From positions 1 to 8,338 of the forward strand of contig CAKPMH010000039.1 in the NCBI GenBank assembly GCA_934167935.1: a stretch of DNA of 8,338 nucleotides, given 5' to 3'. Below are positions 1 to 7,079 of this stretch, in pieces. Position numbers and translations under genes: made by a program. Below the pieces are notes generated by a model. It was given only the letters and a program-made list of their open reading frames with translations. It was not told where the DNA came from and did no database searches. The number at the start of each line of letters is the position of its first letter. The first letter of the stretch is position 1. Origin of the DNA: an uncultured Bacilli bacterium. Its GTDB lineage: Bacteria; Bacillota_I; Bacilli_A; RF39; UBA660.

Positions 1-369
1 GAAGAATTAACAGCTAGAATAAATAAAGATACAGCTACTTTAGAAGTTAATAAATTAAGCAATTTAGAAGTAGAAGGAACTTTAAATAAATTAAATCAAA
101 ATTTAGTTGAATTAGAGCGAGAAATTGCCGAGACTAATGCTAAAAAGACCATGATTTTAGAGCGAAAAAAGCTTAATAGTAATAATGATGTTACTATTTA
201 TGAAAAAAATTTAACATGTGGTAAAAAAATATTAGTAACTGGTAATGGAAAATGTAATTATTTTAATGATAATTTTAGTATTGAACATTATCATAGTGAA
301 AATATAAATATTTTAAAAACAATTATTACTGATGAAAATAAACATAAAGTATTATCTTTTTTTGGATAA
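1..369 (+). CDS. Chimeric partial ORF: coiled-coil segment fused to HI0933/BaiN-type flavoprotein fragment
   Basis: The frame is open from base 1 to a TAA at 367-369, 122 codons with no start in the window; the first ATG at 151 has no convincing ribosome binding site, so the gene probably begins upstream. Codons 1 to about 50 are charged, proline- and glycine-poor and heptad-like (for example NKLNQNLVELEREI), as in long coiled-coil proteins such as SMC-type ATPases; I cannot name the family. From about codon 57 the protein changes abruptly to a piece of a HI0933/BaiN-like FAD oxidoreductase, recognisable by GKKILVTGNGKCNY at about codons 75-88. It stops where that family continues for roughly 300 more residues. 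The flavoprotein part lacks its N-terminal GxGxxG dinucleotide-binding motif, so a working enzyme is not expected. The join looks artificial or the result of rearrangement. The frame is certain; a functional product is doubtful. Confidence 0.5.
   Translation, partial: EELTARINKDTATLEVNKLSNLEVEGTLNKLNQNLVELEREIAETNAKKTMILERKKLNSNNDVTIYEKNLTCGKKILVTGNGKCNYFNDNFSIEHYHSENINILKTIITDENKHKVLSFFG
166..366 (+). pseudogene. Internal fragment of a HI0933/BaiN-family NAD(P)/FAD-dependent oxidoreductase
   Basis: The stretch DVTIYEKN followed by GKKILVTGNGKCNYFND and then KHKVLSFF matches the family pattern I know for YhiN/HI0933/BaiN-like flavoproteins: the end of the second beta strand of the Rossmann fold with its acidic residue, then the G(K/R)K(I/L)L.(T/S)G.G(R/K)CN signature, then a segment leading to a .FF motif. 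It corresponds to roughly residues 20 to 90 of a protein normally near 400 residues. The preceding GxGxxG strand and everything after the FF are missing. The left boundary is approximate (about 150-172) and the right boundary falls near 360-369, where the opposite-strand thiamine-diphosphate gene begins. Family assignment is by recall of conserved residues, without a search. It is unrelated to the polysaccharide genes next door. Confidence 0.6.
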
Positions 370-1337
370 TTTTCATTGTTATATTTTCTGAAAAAATCAA
401 ATTCAGCCATTTCAAAAACATTTTTTAATTTTTTAAAAGTATCAACAACTAATCCATCAGGATTTACTCTCCAAACAGAAACAGGATCTAATTTCATATA
501 TGCACCAGAGGTATTACCGATATGAATTAATAAATCAAAATTATTAGGCATAACAATACTTTCTTGATCACATAAAATATTAAATTGTATTTTATATTTG
601 CCATAATAATTACTAGTGTAATCACAAATTACTACGGCATTATAATTGGAACAAAAAGTTTCTATTTCACTTTGTAATTCGTTATTAATAATTGCGTGAT
701 TACCTATAAAAATGCCTATTTTTTTATAATCATTTAAATTAGGAAAATCATCATATAATTTATACTTTCTTATAACTCTAAATTTTGGTAACTCCTCAAC
801 ATCAAATATTTTTGTAACCTCTGTTCCTAAATTAATATGAACAGGTCCAGGATTATTAGATTTTAATTGTAAAAAAGCTTTATTGATTTCTAAATTATCA
901 TACCATAAATCATCTGGTTGTTTTATTGGAGGAATATAAGTACTATATTTATACGTATCATTTAACTCATTTCGTCTATCAATCATTTGGGGAATATTAT
1001 TTCCAATATTACCCAAATGAGGCGTGCATGTAATTGTTATTATTGGCAATTTCTTATAAAATGCCTCAGTCAAACCAGGCATATAATTTCTTGATGCTGT
1101 TGCTCCTGTACATGTTAAAACGACAGGTTCATTCGATTCAGCTGCCATTCCACAAGCCATATAGCAGGCTGATCTTTCGTCAACACAAGAATATAGTTCA
1201 AAGAAATCATCTTGTTGTATGCTTGTCACAAAAGACATATTCATTGTTCCTGGATTAACAATAACTTTTTTTATGCCATTTTCTTTTAATAAGTATAATA
1301 GCATTTGTATATTCTTTTCATTTGTATATTTTTTCAT
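291..1337 (-). CDS. Truncated MenD-like thiamine diphosphate-dependent enzyme, N-terminal (Pyr) and central domains
   Basis: The start codon abuts the flippase stop (TAAATG), and a GAGG lies about 9 nt upstream inside the flippase gene. Residues 1 to about 175 form the Pyr domain of ThDP enzymes: VNPGT (27-31), VDERSA (52-57) with E54 as the likely glutamate that activates the cofactor aminopyrimidine, TCTGATASRNYMPGLTEA (75-92) and NPGPVHINLG (162-171). Residues near 200-310 look like the central Rossmann-like domain. The pattern resembles MenD, and such proteins occur in some polysaccharide loci, but the substrate cannot be told. The C-terminal PP domain, which carries the GDG...N motif binding Mg-diphosphate, is absent. 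True homology seems to stop near residue 323 (about 370). The last 25 or so residues, including a hydrophobic tail, are the antisense of the flavoprotein fragment. As shown it should be catalytically dead unless a separate PP subunit exists. It is the last gene of the operon. Confidence 0.75.
   Translation of the reverse strand: MKKYTNEKNIQMLLYLLKENGIKKVIVNPGTMNMSFVTSIQQDDFFELYSCVDERSACYMACGMAAESNEPVVLTCTGATASRNYMPGLTEAFYKKLPIITITCTPHLGNIGNNIPQMIDRRNELNDTYKYSTYIPPIKQPDDLWYDNLEINKAFLQLKSNNPGPVHINLGTEVTKIFDVEELPKFRVIRKYKLYDDFPNLNDYKKIGIFIGNHAIINNELQSEIETFCSNYNAVVICDYTSNYYGKYKIQFNILCDQESIVMPNNFDLLIHIGNTSGAYMKLDPVSVWRVNPDGLVVDTFKKLKNVFEMAEFDFFRKYNNENYPKKDNTLCLFSSVIIVFKIFIFSL
360..371. other. Junction between truncated ThDP-enzyme gene and flavoprotein fragment (rearrangement or assembly breakpoint)
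   Basis: Coding sense switches strand within these bases. To the left, the plus strand encodes flavoprotein residues ending KVLSFF, after which the family pattern is lost and a stop appears. To the right, the minus strand encodes the ThDP enzyme up to about FFRKYNNEN. There is no intergenic space, terminator, inverted repeat or target-site duplication that I can see at the join. A run of seven T (357-363) lies beside it. The exact base cannot be set without intact homologues. Confidence 0.55.
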
Positions 1338-2750
1338 TTAAATTTTCCTCTTTCTATTACTTAAAACTTTTTTTACAAAAAATAATGAATTTTTATTATA
1401 TAAAATAAAGATCAAAGTACAAACAATTAAACTAATGATATTTAATATGAAATTATTATAATAATAAATACAATTTATTACAATAAGTATTAATAGACTA
1501 ACATTAATGGTTTTCTTATTCAATTTAATATTTAAATAATGTTTCTTAACATCTATATATCTATAAACGCAAATAATCATATATGATGCGAGCGTTGACA
1601 AAACAGCAGCATATAAACCAATAAATTTTATTAATCCTAAATGTATTATTATGTTGGCTATTGCAGCAGCAATTGATGTCTTTGCAATTGATTTTGTGTT
1701 TTTCTTAGCAGCATATACCGCCGCAATAAGCCCCTGAACGACATTAAATAATGCTGATATTAATAAGATTGGTATCAAATAATAACCTTCTTCAAATTTT
1801 TCGTTTATTAATAAATGAAAAATAAAAGGCATCGCTGATATCAAAATTATTGAGATTGAAATGAAAAATTTTAGTATTTCATTAAACATTTTATTAAAAT
1901 ATTCCTCGATATCAGAATCGTTTATATGTAAAGATATTGATTCCATCCAGCTTCTATCAAAAACATTATATAGTATTGTATACATGCTTGAAATTTTAGT
2001 TGATGCTGCTAAAATACCATTTGCAGAAAGACCTAAAAAAAACGAAACAATTACTCTATCTGATGAACTAAAAATCCACCAAGAAAGTGCATTCGGAACT
2101 AATGGAATTGAATATTTTAACATTTTTTTTATGTCTTTATTTGAAATTTTATCAATTTTTATATATTTTGATAAATGCAAAGAAATAAATAAATATATTG
2201 CACAAATAATTTGACCGATAATTTGACCAATCAAAAGCCCACTCACTCTTAAATTAAATATTAACAAGAAAATAACATTAAACATAACAGTCACAAATGC
2301 ATTTATAAAACTTCCTTTTGCAAATAGTTTATTATCCCCTACACCACGTGCTATTTGGAGAAAAAGTGATGATATTATTGACGTAATGATGCTTAATAAT
2401 AAATAATATTTGTAATCAAATTTAACAAACGCTGAAATCAAAAGAAATATAATAGAGCATGCGATACTTTGAATAATAACACAATACAATGAACTTGATA
2501 TTATGAATTTTTTCTTTTCATCATCATTTCTACAATCAATCAACTCTCTAAAAGTAGCTTGTTCAATTTGAAAAGATACAATAGGAAACAATAAGGAAGC
2601 TAAAGTCACAATCAAATCATATATACCATATTCTTCAGTATTTAAAATGCCAGTATATAAAGGTAATAATAAAAAGGTTATCATTTTTGTACATATAGTC
2701 CCAATTAAAATTATTAATGTGTTTTTTGCTAATTCATTTGTTTTTTCCAT
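1338..2750 (-). CDS. wzx: Wzx-type polysaccharide flippase (oligosaccharide flippase family)
   Basis: This 470-residue protein is almost wholly hydrophobic with about 12 to 14 predicted membrane helices, the usual size and shape for Wzx/RfbX-like members of the MVF/MOP superfamily. The N-terminus is typical: a first helix (NTLIILIGTICTKMITFLLL), then PLYTGILNTEEYGIYDL (residues 31-47), the short conserved loop found at this place in Wzx proteins. It would move the undecaprenyl-diphosphate-linked repeat unit across the cytoplasmic membrane for polymerisation. The ATG has an AAGGA-type site about 9 nt upstream, and 21 nt separate it from the pyruvyl transferase stop. Its stop directly touches the next start. 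The C-terminus is basic (NRKRKI). Full length with no frame disruption. Family is confident; the transported glycan is unknown. Confidence 0.92.
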   Translation of the reverse strand: MEKTNELAKNTLIILIGTICTKMITFLLLPLYTGILNTEEYGIYDLIVTLASLLFPIVSFQIEQATFRELIDCRNDDEKKKFIISSSLYCVIIQSIACSIIFLLISAFVKFDYKYYLLLSIITSIISSLFLQIARGVGDNKLFAKGSFINAFVTVMFNVIFLLIFNLRVSGLLIGQIIGQIICAIYLFISLHLSKYIKIDKISNKDIKKMLKYSIPLVPNALSWWIFSSSDRVIVSFFLGLSANGILAASTKISSMYTILYNVFDRSWMESISLHINDSDIEEYFNKMFNEILKFFISISIILISAMPFIFHLLINEKFEEGYYLIPILLISALFNVVQGLIAAVYAAKKNTKSIAKTSIAAAIANIIIHLGLIKFIGLYAAVLSTLASYMIICVYRYIDVKKHYLNIKLNKKTINVSLLILIVINCIYYYNNFILNIISLIVCTLIFILYNKNSLFFVKKVLSNRKRKI

Positions 2751-2771
2751 CTCAATAATCCTTTCACTTAA

Positions 2772-3869
2772 TTATTTTATTGCTTCTTTTATCCAATTTT
2801 GTGATTCTTTCCTTTTTTTACCCAATGAATCATTAACTTTTTTCCAATCAGTGGTAGTATTTAATATTCTTTCTATATCATCCTCACATTTAACTATTCT
2901 GGAATTTAAACCAATTTCATTTAATAATGTTAATAATCTGTCTGGATATGAGCTTAATATAACAAATAAGCTTTTATTAAATATTGTAGAAAGGGCCGTT
3001 CCATGAAAGCTTGTTGTAACAACATACTCAGAATAATATAACAAATTTAAAAATTCCAATGGTCCTGCTTTATACCATCTTTCTTTCTTTACTTTAAATT
3101 CACAAGATAACTTTTTTTTATCAAAAAACACAATTATTAACCCTGTCAATTTTGAAATTTTATCAACTGATTTATTAAATAACTCATTGGCGTTTCCGAC
3201 GGAATAAACAAAAATATATTTATCTTCTATTATTCTTTTATCATCTATAATCTTTTTCCAATCCTTTACATCAAGTAATAATGTTGGATCCAAAACCACT
3301 TCAGAACATAAATTACTATTTAAATTTATAAAATCACATAATCCCTTTTCTCTTACTGATATATTATCAAAACTTTTAATACTTTCAAAAAAATCATTTT
3401 GAAAGTTTTTTATTGTTGATATATCACCACAACTTGCAGCATATGATATCTTTTTGTAATATTTGTTTTTTAAATTTAAAAAATAAACATCGTCAATTCT
3501 ACCTGCTATAATAGGATTCCAAACCTGGTCTGAACCAGTTATAAATATTGAATCAGCATCATAATTAAGCTCCTCTAAACAATCAATTTTTTTAGTAAAT
3601 TGAATACCTTTTCTAAAATTATTAAAATTTTCACACCTTTTTAATGCATCACTATAATTTAATATGTCAATAACTAAATGATAAGCGGATTTTATTGGAT
3701 TTTTATCAATCTTTCTAATTATTTTATATTGTTCTGCTAAAAATTCATTATTATAATTAATTACATAAGTATCATTAAAATCTTTTAAAAAGTTGCTTAA
3801 TGCATAACATTGTAGCATGGCCCCATAATTATCAGCATTTTGAAACGTTGTTATATAATTTTTTTTCAT
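2772..3869 (-). CDS. Polysaccharide pyruvyl transferase family protein
   Basis: The 365-residue soluble protein carries the hallmarks of the polysaccharide pyruvyl transferase family (PF04230; CsaB, WcaK and relatives): an N-terminal NADNYGAMLQCYAL (11-24), FITGSDQVWNP (109-119), KISYAAS (140-146), ISVREKG (170-176), VVLDPTLLL (191-199) and TSFHGTALS (286-294). Characterised members move pyruvate from phosphoenolpyruvate onto a sugar of a surface glycan as a ketal. Others in this broad family may be glycosyltransferases, so the exact reaction is uncertain. Its start lies inside the polymerase gene (38-nt overlap), with AAGGAT about 12 nt upstream. The start is supported because the conserved first strand and NYGA motif follow at once. 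The ATG is followed by eight A. It acts in the cytoplasm, probably on the lipid-linked repeat unit before flipping. Confidence 0.88.
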   Translation of the reverse strand: MKKNYITTFQNADNYGAMLQCYALSNFLKDFNDTYVINYNNEFLAEQYKIIRKIDKNPIKSAYHLVIDILNYSDALKRCENFNNFRKGIQFTKKIDCLEELNYDADSIFITGSDQVWNPIIAGRIDDVYFLNLKNKYYKKISYAASCGDISTIKNFQNDFFESIKSFDNISVREKGLCDFINLNSNLCSEVVLDPTLLLDVKDWKKIIDDKRIIEDKYIFVYSVGNANELFNKSVDKISKLTGLIIVFFDKKKLSCEFKVKKERWYKAGPLEFLNLLYYSEYVVTTSFHGTALSTIFNKSLFVILSSYPDRLLTLLNEIGLNSRIVKCEDDIERILNTTTDWKKVNDSLGKKRKESQNWIKEAIK

Positions 3870-5145
3870 TTAAATCACTATCCTTTTCATCAACATCATT
3901 GCTCAATTTAGAAAAAATAATAACAATGGGAAGGCAATTGAATAACCATGTATAATCCCCTAATCTCATTCCTTGGCTAATAAACAACATCATGTAAAAC
4001 ATATTTATATAGTCTTTCTTCTTATAACACTTAATAACATAATAAATCATAAGAATATAAGCAAATATACCTAATATTCCAAATTCAGACAATAGCCTTA
4101 TAAAAATTGATGCAGCATCACTATAATTTAAATATTTTTGGTAATGAGACTTATATATAACATCAATATATTTATAATAATAAAATTCGTGAGTAAAAAT
4201 GCCAGTTCCAAATATATATCCATCTTCTATTTTACTTTTAGCAATTAAATAATTTGACTTTAAAGCAAAAGTCGTTTCATTTTGTTCATATACAGAATTA
4301 GAGTTATTAGAGAAAAAATTTTGAATTTTATTGCATCCATTCATTATCAATGATGATTTAAAAGCAACTAATAGTACAATACATACCAAACTAACAAATA
4401 TAGCTATAAATTTACTAATAGATATTTTTCTTACTTTTGGCTTATTTGTGCATTTGTTATAAAAAAATATATATACTAAAAAAATTAATAAAGATAAATA
4501 CGTTACTACAGAACCAGTTAAAAAAGTAAAAAGCAATATAAATATCAAAGCTATAAAATATTTTTCATTATATTTTCTACTATATAAATAACTTGCAAAT
4601 ATTCCTGAGCCTAATATTGTACACAAATGTGCTGGCTCATCATAAATAGAATAAAACCTACCTTCTGCTAAATATCCATAATAGTTAGGAATAATACCAA
4701 GCCATTGGAAATCATACAAAAAATTTATAGAAAGTTTGTAGCCAATAATTTGAACAAAACCAATGGTTGAAATTAAAATCGATGATATTAATATAATTTT
4801 TAGTAATCTATTAAACAATTCCTCCTTAGAGTTAAAGAGGCCGATATATAACTTAAAAGAGAATATTTCAATAATATAAAAAACCATTGGAACAAAAAGT
4901 CTATTATTATAAGACACAAGTATTGAATACAAATATATAAATGACAATAAAATCAAAAATTTTTTATTTACCAAATTTTTAATTTTTCTATTCTCTTTGA
5001 TATATTTAATTATAAGAAAAATGAATAAGGTAACAATAATATACTTATAAAAAGGTGAAGGAAAAACTTTTAAATGCTTCGACCCCTGGAATAAAATAAT
5101 TAAAATAATTATGAAATCAAAAAAATTGATTTTGTTTTTTTTCAT
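3832..5145 (-). CDS. wzy: Wzy-type polysaccharide polymerase (O-antigen polymerase/ligase-like membrane protein)
   Basis: A 437-residue membrane protein with roughly 10 to 12 hydrophobic segments and a long polar stretch near residues 275-345, the external loop expected in Wzy and WaaL-like enzymes. After that loop comes DAASIFIRLLSEFGILGIF, with RLLSEFG at 350-356; this resembles the (L)xEfGilG motif at the end of the loop in O-antigen polymerases. Its expected role is to join repeat units on the outer face of the membrane using undecaprenyl-diphosphate-linked substrates. Sequence identity between Wzy proteins is low, so the call rests on topology, motif and operon position beside wzx. The start is strongly supported by GAGGAGG five bases upstream. 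The stop is TGA directly followed by TAA. The gene overlaps the pyruvyl transferase by 38 nt. Its second to fourth codons contain an A8 run. Confidence 0.85.
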   Translation of the reverse strand: MKKNKINFFDFIIILIILFQGSKHLKVFPSPFYKYIIVTLFIFLIIKYIKENRKIKNLVNKKFLILLSFIYLYSILVSYNNRLFVPMVFYIIEIFSFKLYIGLFNSKEELFNRLLKIILISSILISTIGFVQIIGYKLSINFLYDFQWLGIIPNYYGYLAEGRFYSIYDEPAHLCTILGSGIFASYLYSRKYNEKYFIALIFILLFTFLTGSVVTYLSLLIFLVYIFFYNKCTNKPKVRKISISKFIAIFVSLVCIVLLVAFKSSLIMNGCNKIQNFFSNNSNSVYEQNETTFALKSNYLIAKSKIEDGYIFGTGIFTHEFYYYKYIDVIYKSHYQKYLNYSDAASIFIRLLSEFGILGIFAYILMIYYVIKCYKKKDYINMFYMMLFISQGMRLGDYTWLFNCLPIVIIFSKLSNDVDEKDSDLNEKKLYNNVSKC

Positions 5146-5150
5146 ATTTT

Positions 5151-5157
5151 CCTCCTC
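5151..5157 (-). promoter_or_regulatory. Strong ribosome binding site of the polymerase gene
   Basis: The minus strand reads GAGGAGG, then AAAAT, then the ATG at 5145-5143. It is the longest anti-Shine-Dalgarno match in the window and fixes the polymerase start. It sits in the 24-nt gap after the preceding glycosyltransferase, so this gene can initiate independently rather than only by coupling. Confidence 0.8.
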
Positions 5158-5169
5158 TCAATTAACAAC

Positions 5170-6174
5170 TTATATTGATTTTTTTAATAATAAATAACCT
5201 TTTTTCATTAACATATATATAAAAATCAACTTATGTTTTAGTAATATAGTTTCAATTCTATAATGCATTGGTATTTTTTTAAAATTTACGTTAGTTAATG
5301 AATTTTTAAAAATTTCAATGTTTAAAGTACTAAGAAACTCTTTTTTATAATTTCGATATTTCTTTTTATATTTTCTATTATAAAAATATAAAACTTCACA
5401 TTCAGTTATAGTAGTTAGACACTTAATATAAAAATATTCATCATATTTACTGTCATAAAGAGCCTCTAATGCGTCAACATATATATCAACGGCATTTTCT
5501 TTATATTTATGACATATTGAATTTGGATTTTGAATATAGTAGTATCCTAATGCATTTTCATATCTAATATTATTAGATTTTTCAAATAATAATTTACAGA
5601 AAATTGCATCCTCAAATCTGAATATTCCTTCAGGAAAATAAATATTATTAGATTTCAAAAAAGATTTTTTTATAACTTTTCCACAGACACCATCAAATCC
5701 AAAAAAATCATTATATTTCGAAAATTTATTATATATTGCTTGCATGAATCCAATTTTATCGTTATCTGATAAATCAAAAGATTCGAAATCATTATTAACA
5801 AGAACATTTCCATTAGTTGAAATTTTTTGAGTTTTAAATAAAACAACATCGTACTTTTGAAAATCAGTTATTTTATTGATTTTTTCAATAATATCGTTTT
5901 TTAATAAATCATCCGAATCGCAAAACAAAATATAATCTCCTGTTGACTTATTAATCCCAAAATTTCTTGCACATCCAGGGCCTTTATTTCCTTGCTTAAA
6001 CAACTTTACTCTTTCATCTTTAATATTATTTAAAATTTCAAGTGAATTATCAGTAGAACCATCATCAACTACAATTAATTCGACATTTTTATAGGACTGG
6101 TTTAAAACACTGTCAACAGAATCAATTAATGTTTTGCTCGAATTGTAACATGGCATAATAATTGAAAATTTCAT
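5170..6174 (-). CDS. Family 2 glycosyltransferase (GT-A fold)
   Basis: The 334-residue protein begins with the classic GT2 pattern: FSIIMPCYNSSKTL (3-16), SVLNQSYKNVELIVVDDGST (22-41) with the nucleotide-binding aspartates at 37-38, ARNFGI (69-74), and the metal-binding DxD-type motif FCDSDD (84-89). FRFEDAIF (186-193) provides the acidic ED pair typical of the likely catalytic base. CGKVIKKSFL (164-173) is common in capsule-type GT2 enzymes of the EpsJ/CpsJ kind. It should add a sugar from a nucleotide donor to the lipid-linked oligosaccharide on the cytoplasmic side of the membrane. A basic, hydrophobic C-terminus (HKLIFIYMLMKKGYLLLKK) suggests membrane association. The AAGGTG ribosome binding site is formed by the last codons of the preceding gene, 5 nt away, so translation is probably coupled. 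Donor and linkage cannot be inferred. Confidence 0.92.
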   Translation of the reverse strand: MKFSIIMPCYNSSKTLIDSVDSVLNQSYKNVELIVVDDGSTDNSLEILNNIKDERVKLFKQGNKGPGCARNFGINKSTGDYILFCDSDDLLKNDIIEKINKITDFQKYDVVLFKTQKISTNGNVLVNNDFESFDLSDNDKIGFMQAIYNKFSKYNDFFGFDGVCGKVIKKSFLKSNNIYFPEGIFRFEDAIFCKLLFEKSNNIRYENALGYYYIQNPNSICHKYKENAVDIYVDALEALYDSKYDEYFYIKCLTTITECEVLYFYNRKYKKKYRNYKKEFLSTLNIEIFKNSLTNVNFKKIPMHYRIETILLKHKLIFIYMLMKKGYLLLKKSI

Positions 6175-6179
6175 ATAAT

Positions 6180-7079
6180 TTACACCTTTTCTATTTCTGG
6201 ATAGAATTTTTTTCCTTCTTTTACAGCATCATTAATTATTTTAATTCTAATTTTTTTATCTTTTTTATCTGATTTTAATATTCTAGCCTTATGTAATAGT
6301 AGCCTTATTTCTAACAAAATTTTTCCTTTTATTCCTTCACCTCTATATAAAACGCAATCGTTTCTATAAAGATATTTAAATCTATCAAGTCTATCTTCAT
6401 CAACTGAAGCAATACTAGCCCCAATATTTTCTTTACACTTATGAGTTACAATACTAGAAGAAATAAAATAGCACTTTTCGTTTCTTGATATTCTTCTTGA
6501 ATATTCCCAATCATCCGACCAAATAAAAAAGTCTTTAATTGGTAATCCATATTTTTTTACTGTTGATGATTTCACAAAAAATGAAACAAAAGAACCCAAT
6601 GCAATTTCTTGATAATTAGTGTCAAAATCTTTTAACCACTTTGAAAAAGTTTTCTTTTGTTTATTCATCAAACAAATTGAATTATCTTCCCATAAAACTT
6701 TACTTGATAAAAATCCATATTTACCATTTAATTTCTCATCAGCCTTTAGGAATTCTGTAAGAGTATCTTTATGGGCAATACAATCATCATCCATTATCCA
6801 CATAAAATCACAGCCCAACTTATATGCTTCTTTCATTCCATAGTTAAATCCACCGGCTCCCCCTAAATTAGAACCTGTATTTTTATATATAATTTTATTC
6901 CCATCAACAAATTCTTTTATATAATCGTATGTACCATCCGTACTAGCATTGTCTATTATTAACGTAATACAATTATCATAATCTTGATTTAAAATTGCTT
7001 CTATGCTTTCTTTTAAAAGTTTTTTTCTGTTATAAGTAACAATTACCGCTATAACCTTTTTATTAGAAGCTTTTTCCAT
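6180..7079 (-). CDS. Family 2 glycosyltransferase, GlfT/rhamnosyltransferase-like
   Basis: From the ATG at 7079 the protein has 299 residues. It shows VIAVIVTYNRKKLL (9-22), DNAST (43-47) in place of DDGST, NLGGAGGFNYGM (71-82), FMWIMDDD (92-99) carrying the metal-binding aspartates, and FFIWSDDWEYSRRI (184-197), whose acidic cluster probably includes the catalytic base. The N.GG.GGF and W..DD.E combination resembles the galactofuranosyltransferase GlfT and rhamnosyltransferase branch of GT2, so a Galf or deoxysugar donor is possible but not shown. A frame extension to a GTG at 7088 exists. I prefer the ATG because the GTG is part of the AGGTG ribosome binding site six bases before it. The gene overlaps the DUF4422 gene by 17 nt and ends 5 nt before the next glycosyltransferase. 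Confidence 0.9.
   Translation of the reverse strand: MEKASNKKVIAVIVTYNRKKLLKESIEAILNQDYDNCITLIIDNASTDGTYDYIKEFVDGNKIIYKNTGSNLGGAGGFNYGMKEAYKLGCDFMWIMDDDCIAHKDTLTEFLKADEKLNGKYGFLSSKVLWEDNSICLMNKQKKTFSKWLKDFDTNYQEIALGSFVSFFVKSSTVKKYGLPIKDFFIWSDDWEYSRRISRNEKCYFISSSIVTHKCKENIGASIASVDEDRLDRFKYLYRNDCVLYRGEGIKGKILLEIRLLLHKARILKSDKKDKKIRIKIINDAVKEGKKFYPEIEKV

Noticed and set aside
169..174. A HindIII site (AAGCTT) sits close to the first fragment junction, suggesting a cloning or proximity-ligation chimera.
   Set aside because: Several other AAGCTT sites occur in this AT-rich window inside intact genes (for example near 876, 2965 and 7109), so one near a junction is not informative.
291..365. The hydrophobic C-terminal tail of the ThDP protein as a real membrane anchor.
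   Set aside because: It is the reverse complement of the conserved flavoprotein coding segment, so it is an accidental translation past the breakpoint.
1861..2214. A 117-codon plus-strand frame and others (1034-1258, 2647-3006, 6619-6843) as separate genes.
   Set aside because: Each lies opposite a well-supported gene, has no ribosome binding site or recognisable domain, and reads as antisense of hydrophobic or conserved segments.
3832..3837. TGA as tryptophan (Mycoplasma-type code), given the high AT content and a TGA ending the polymerase gene.
   Set aside because: Tryptophans are encoded by TGG throughout, no reading frame needs TGA read-through, and TAA follows the TGA directly so the protein would gain only one residue.
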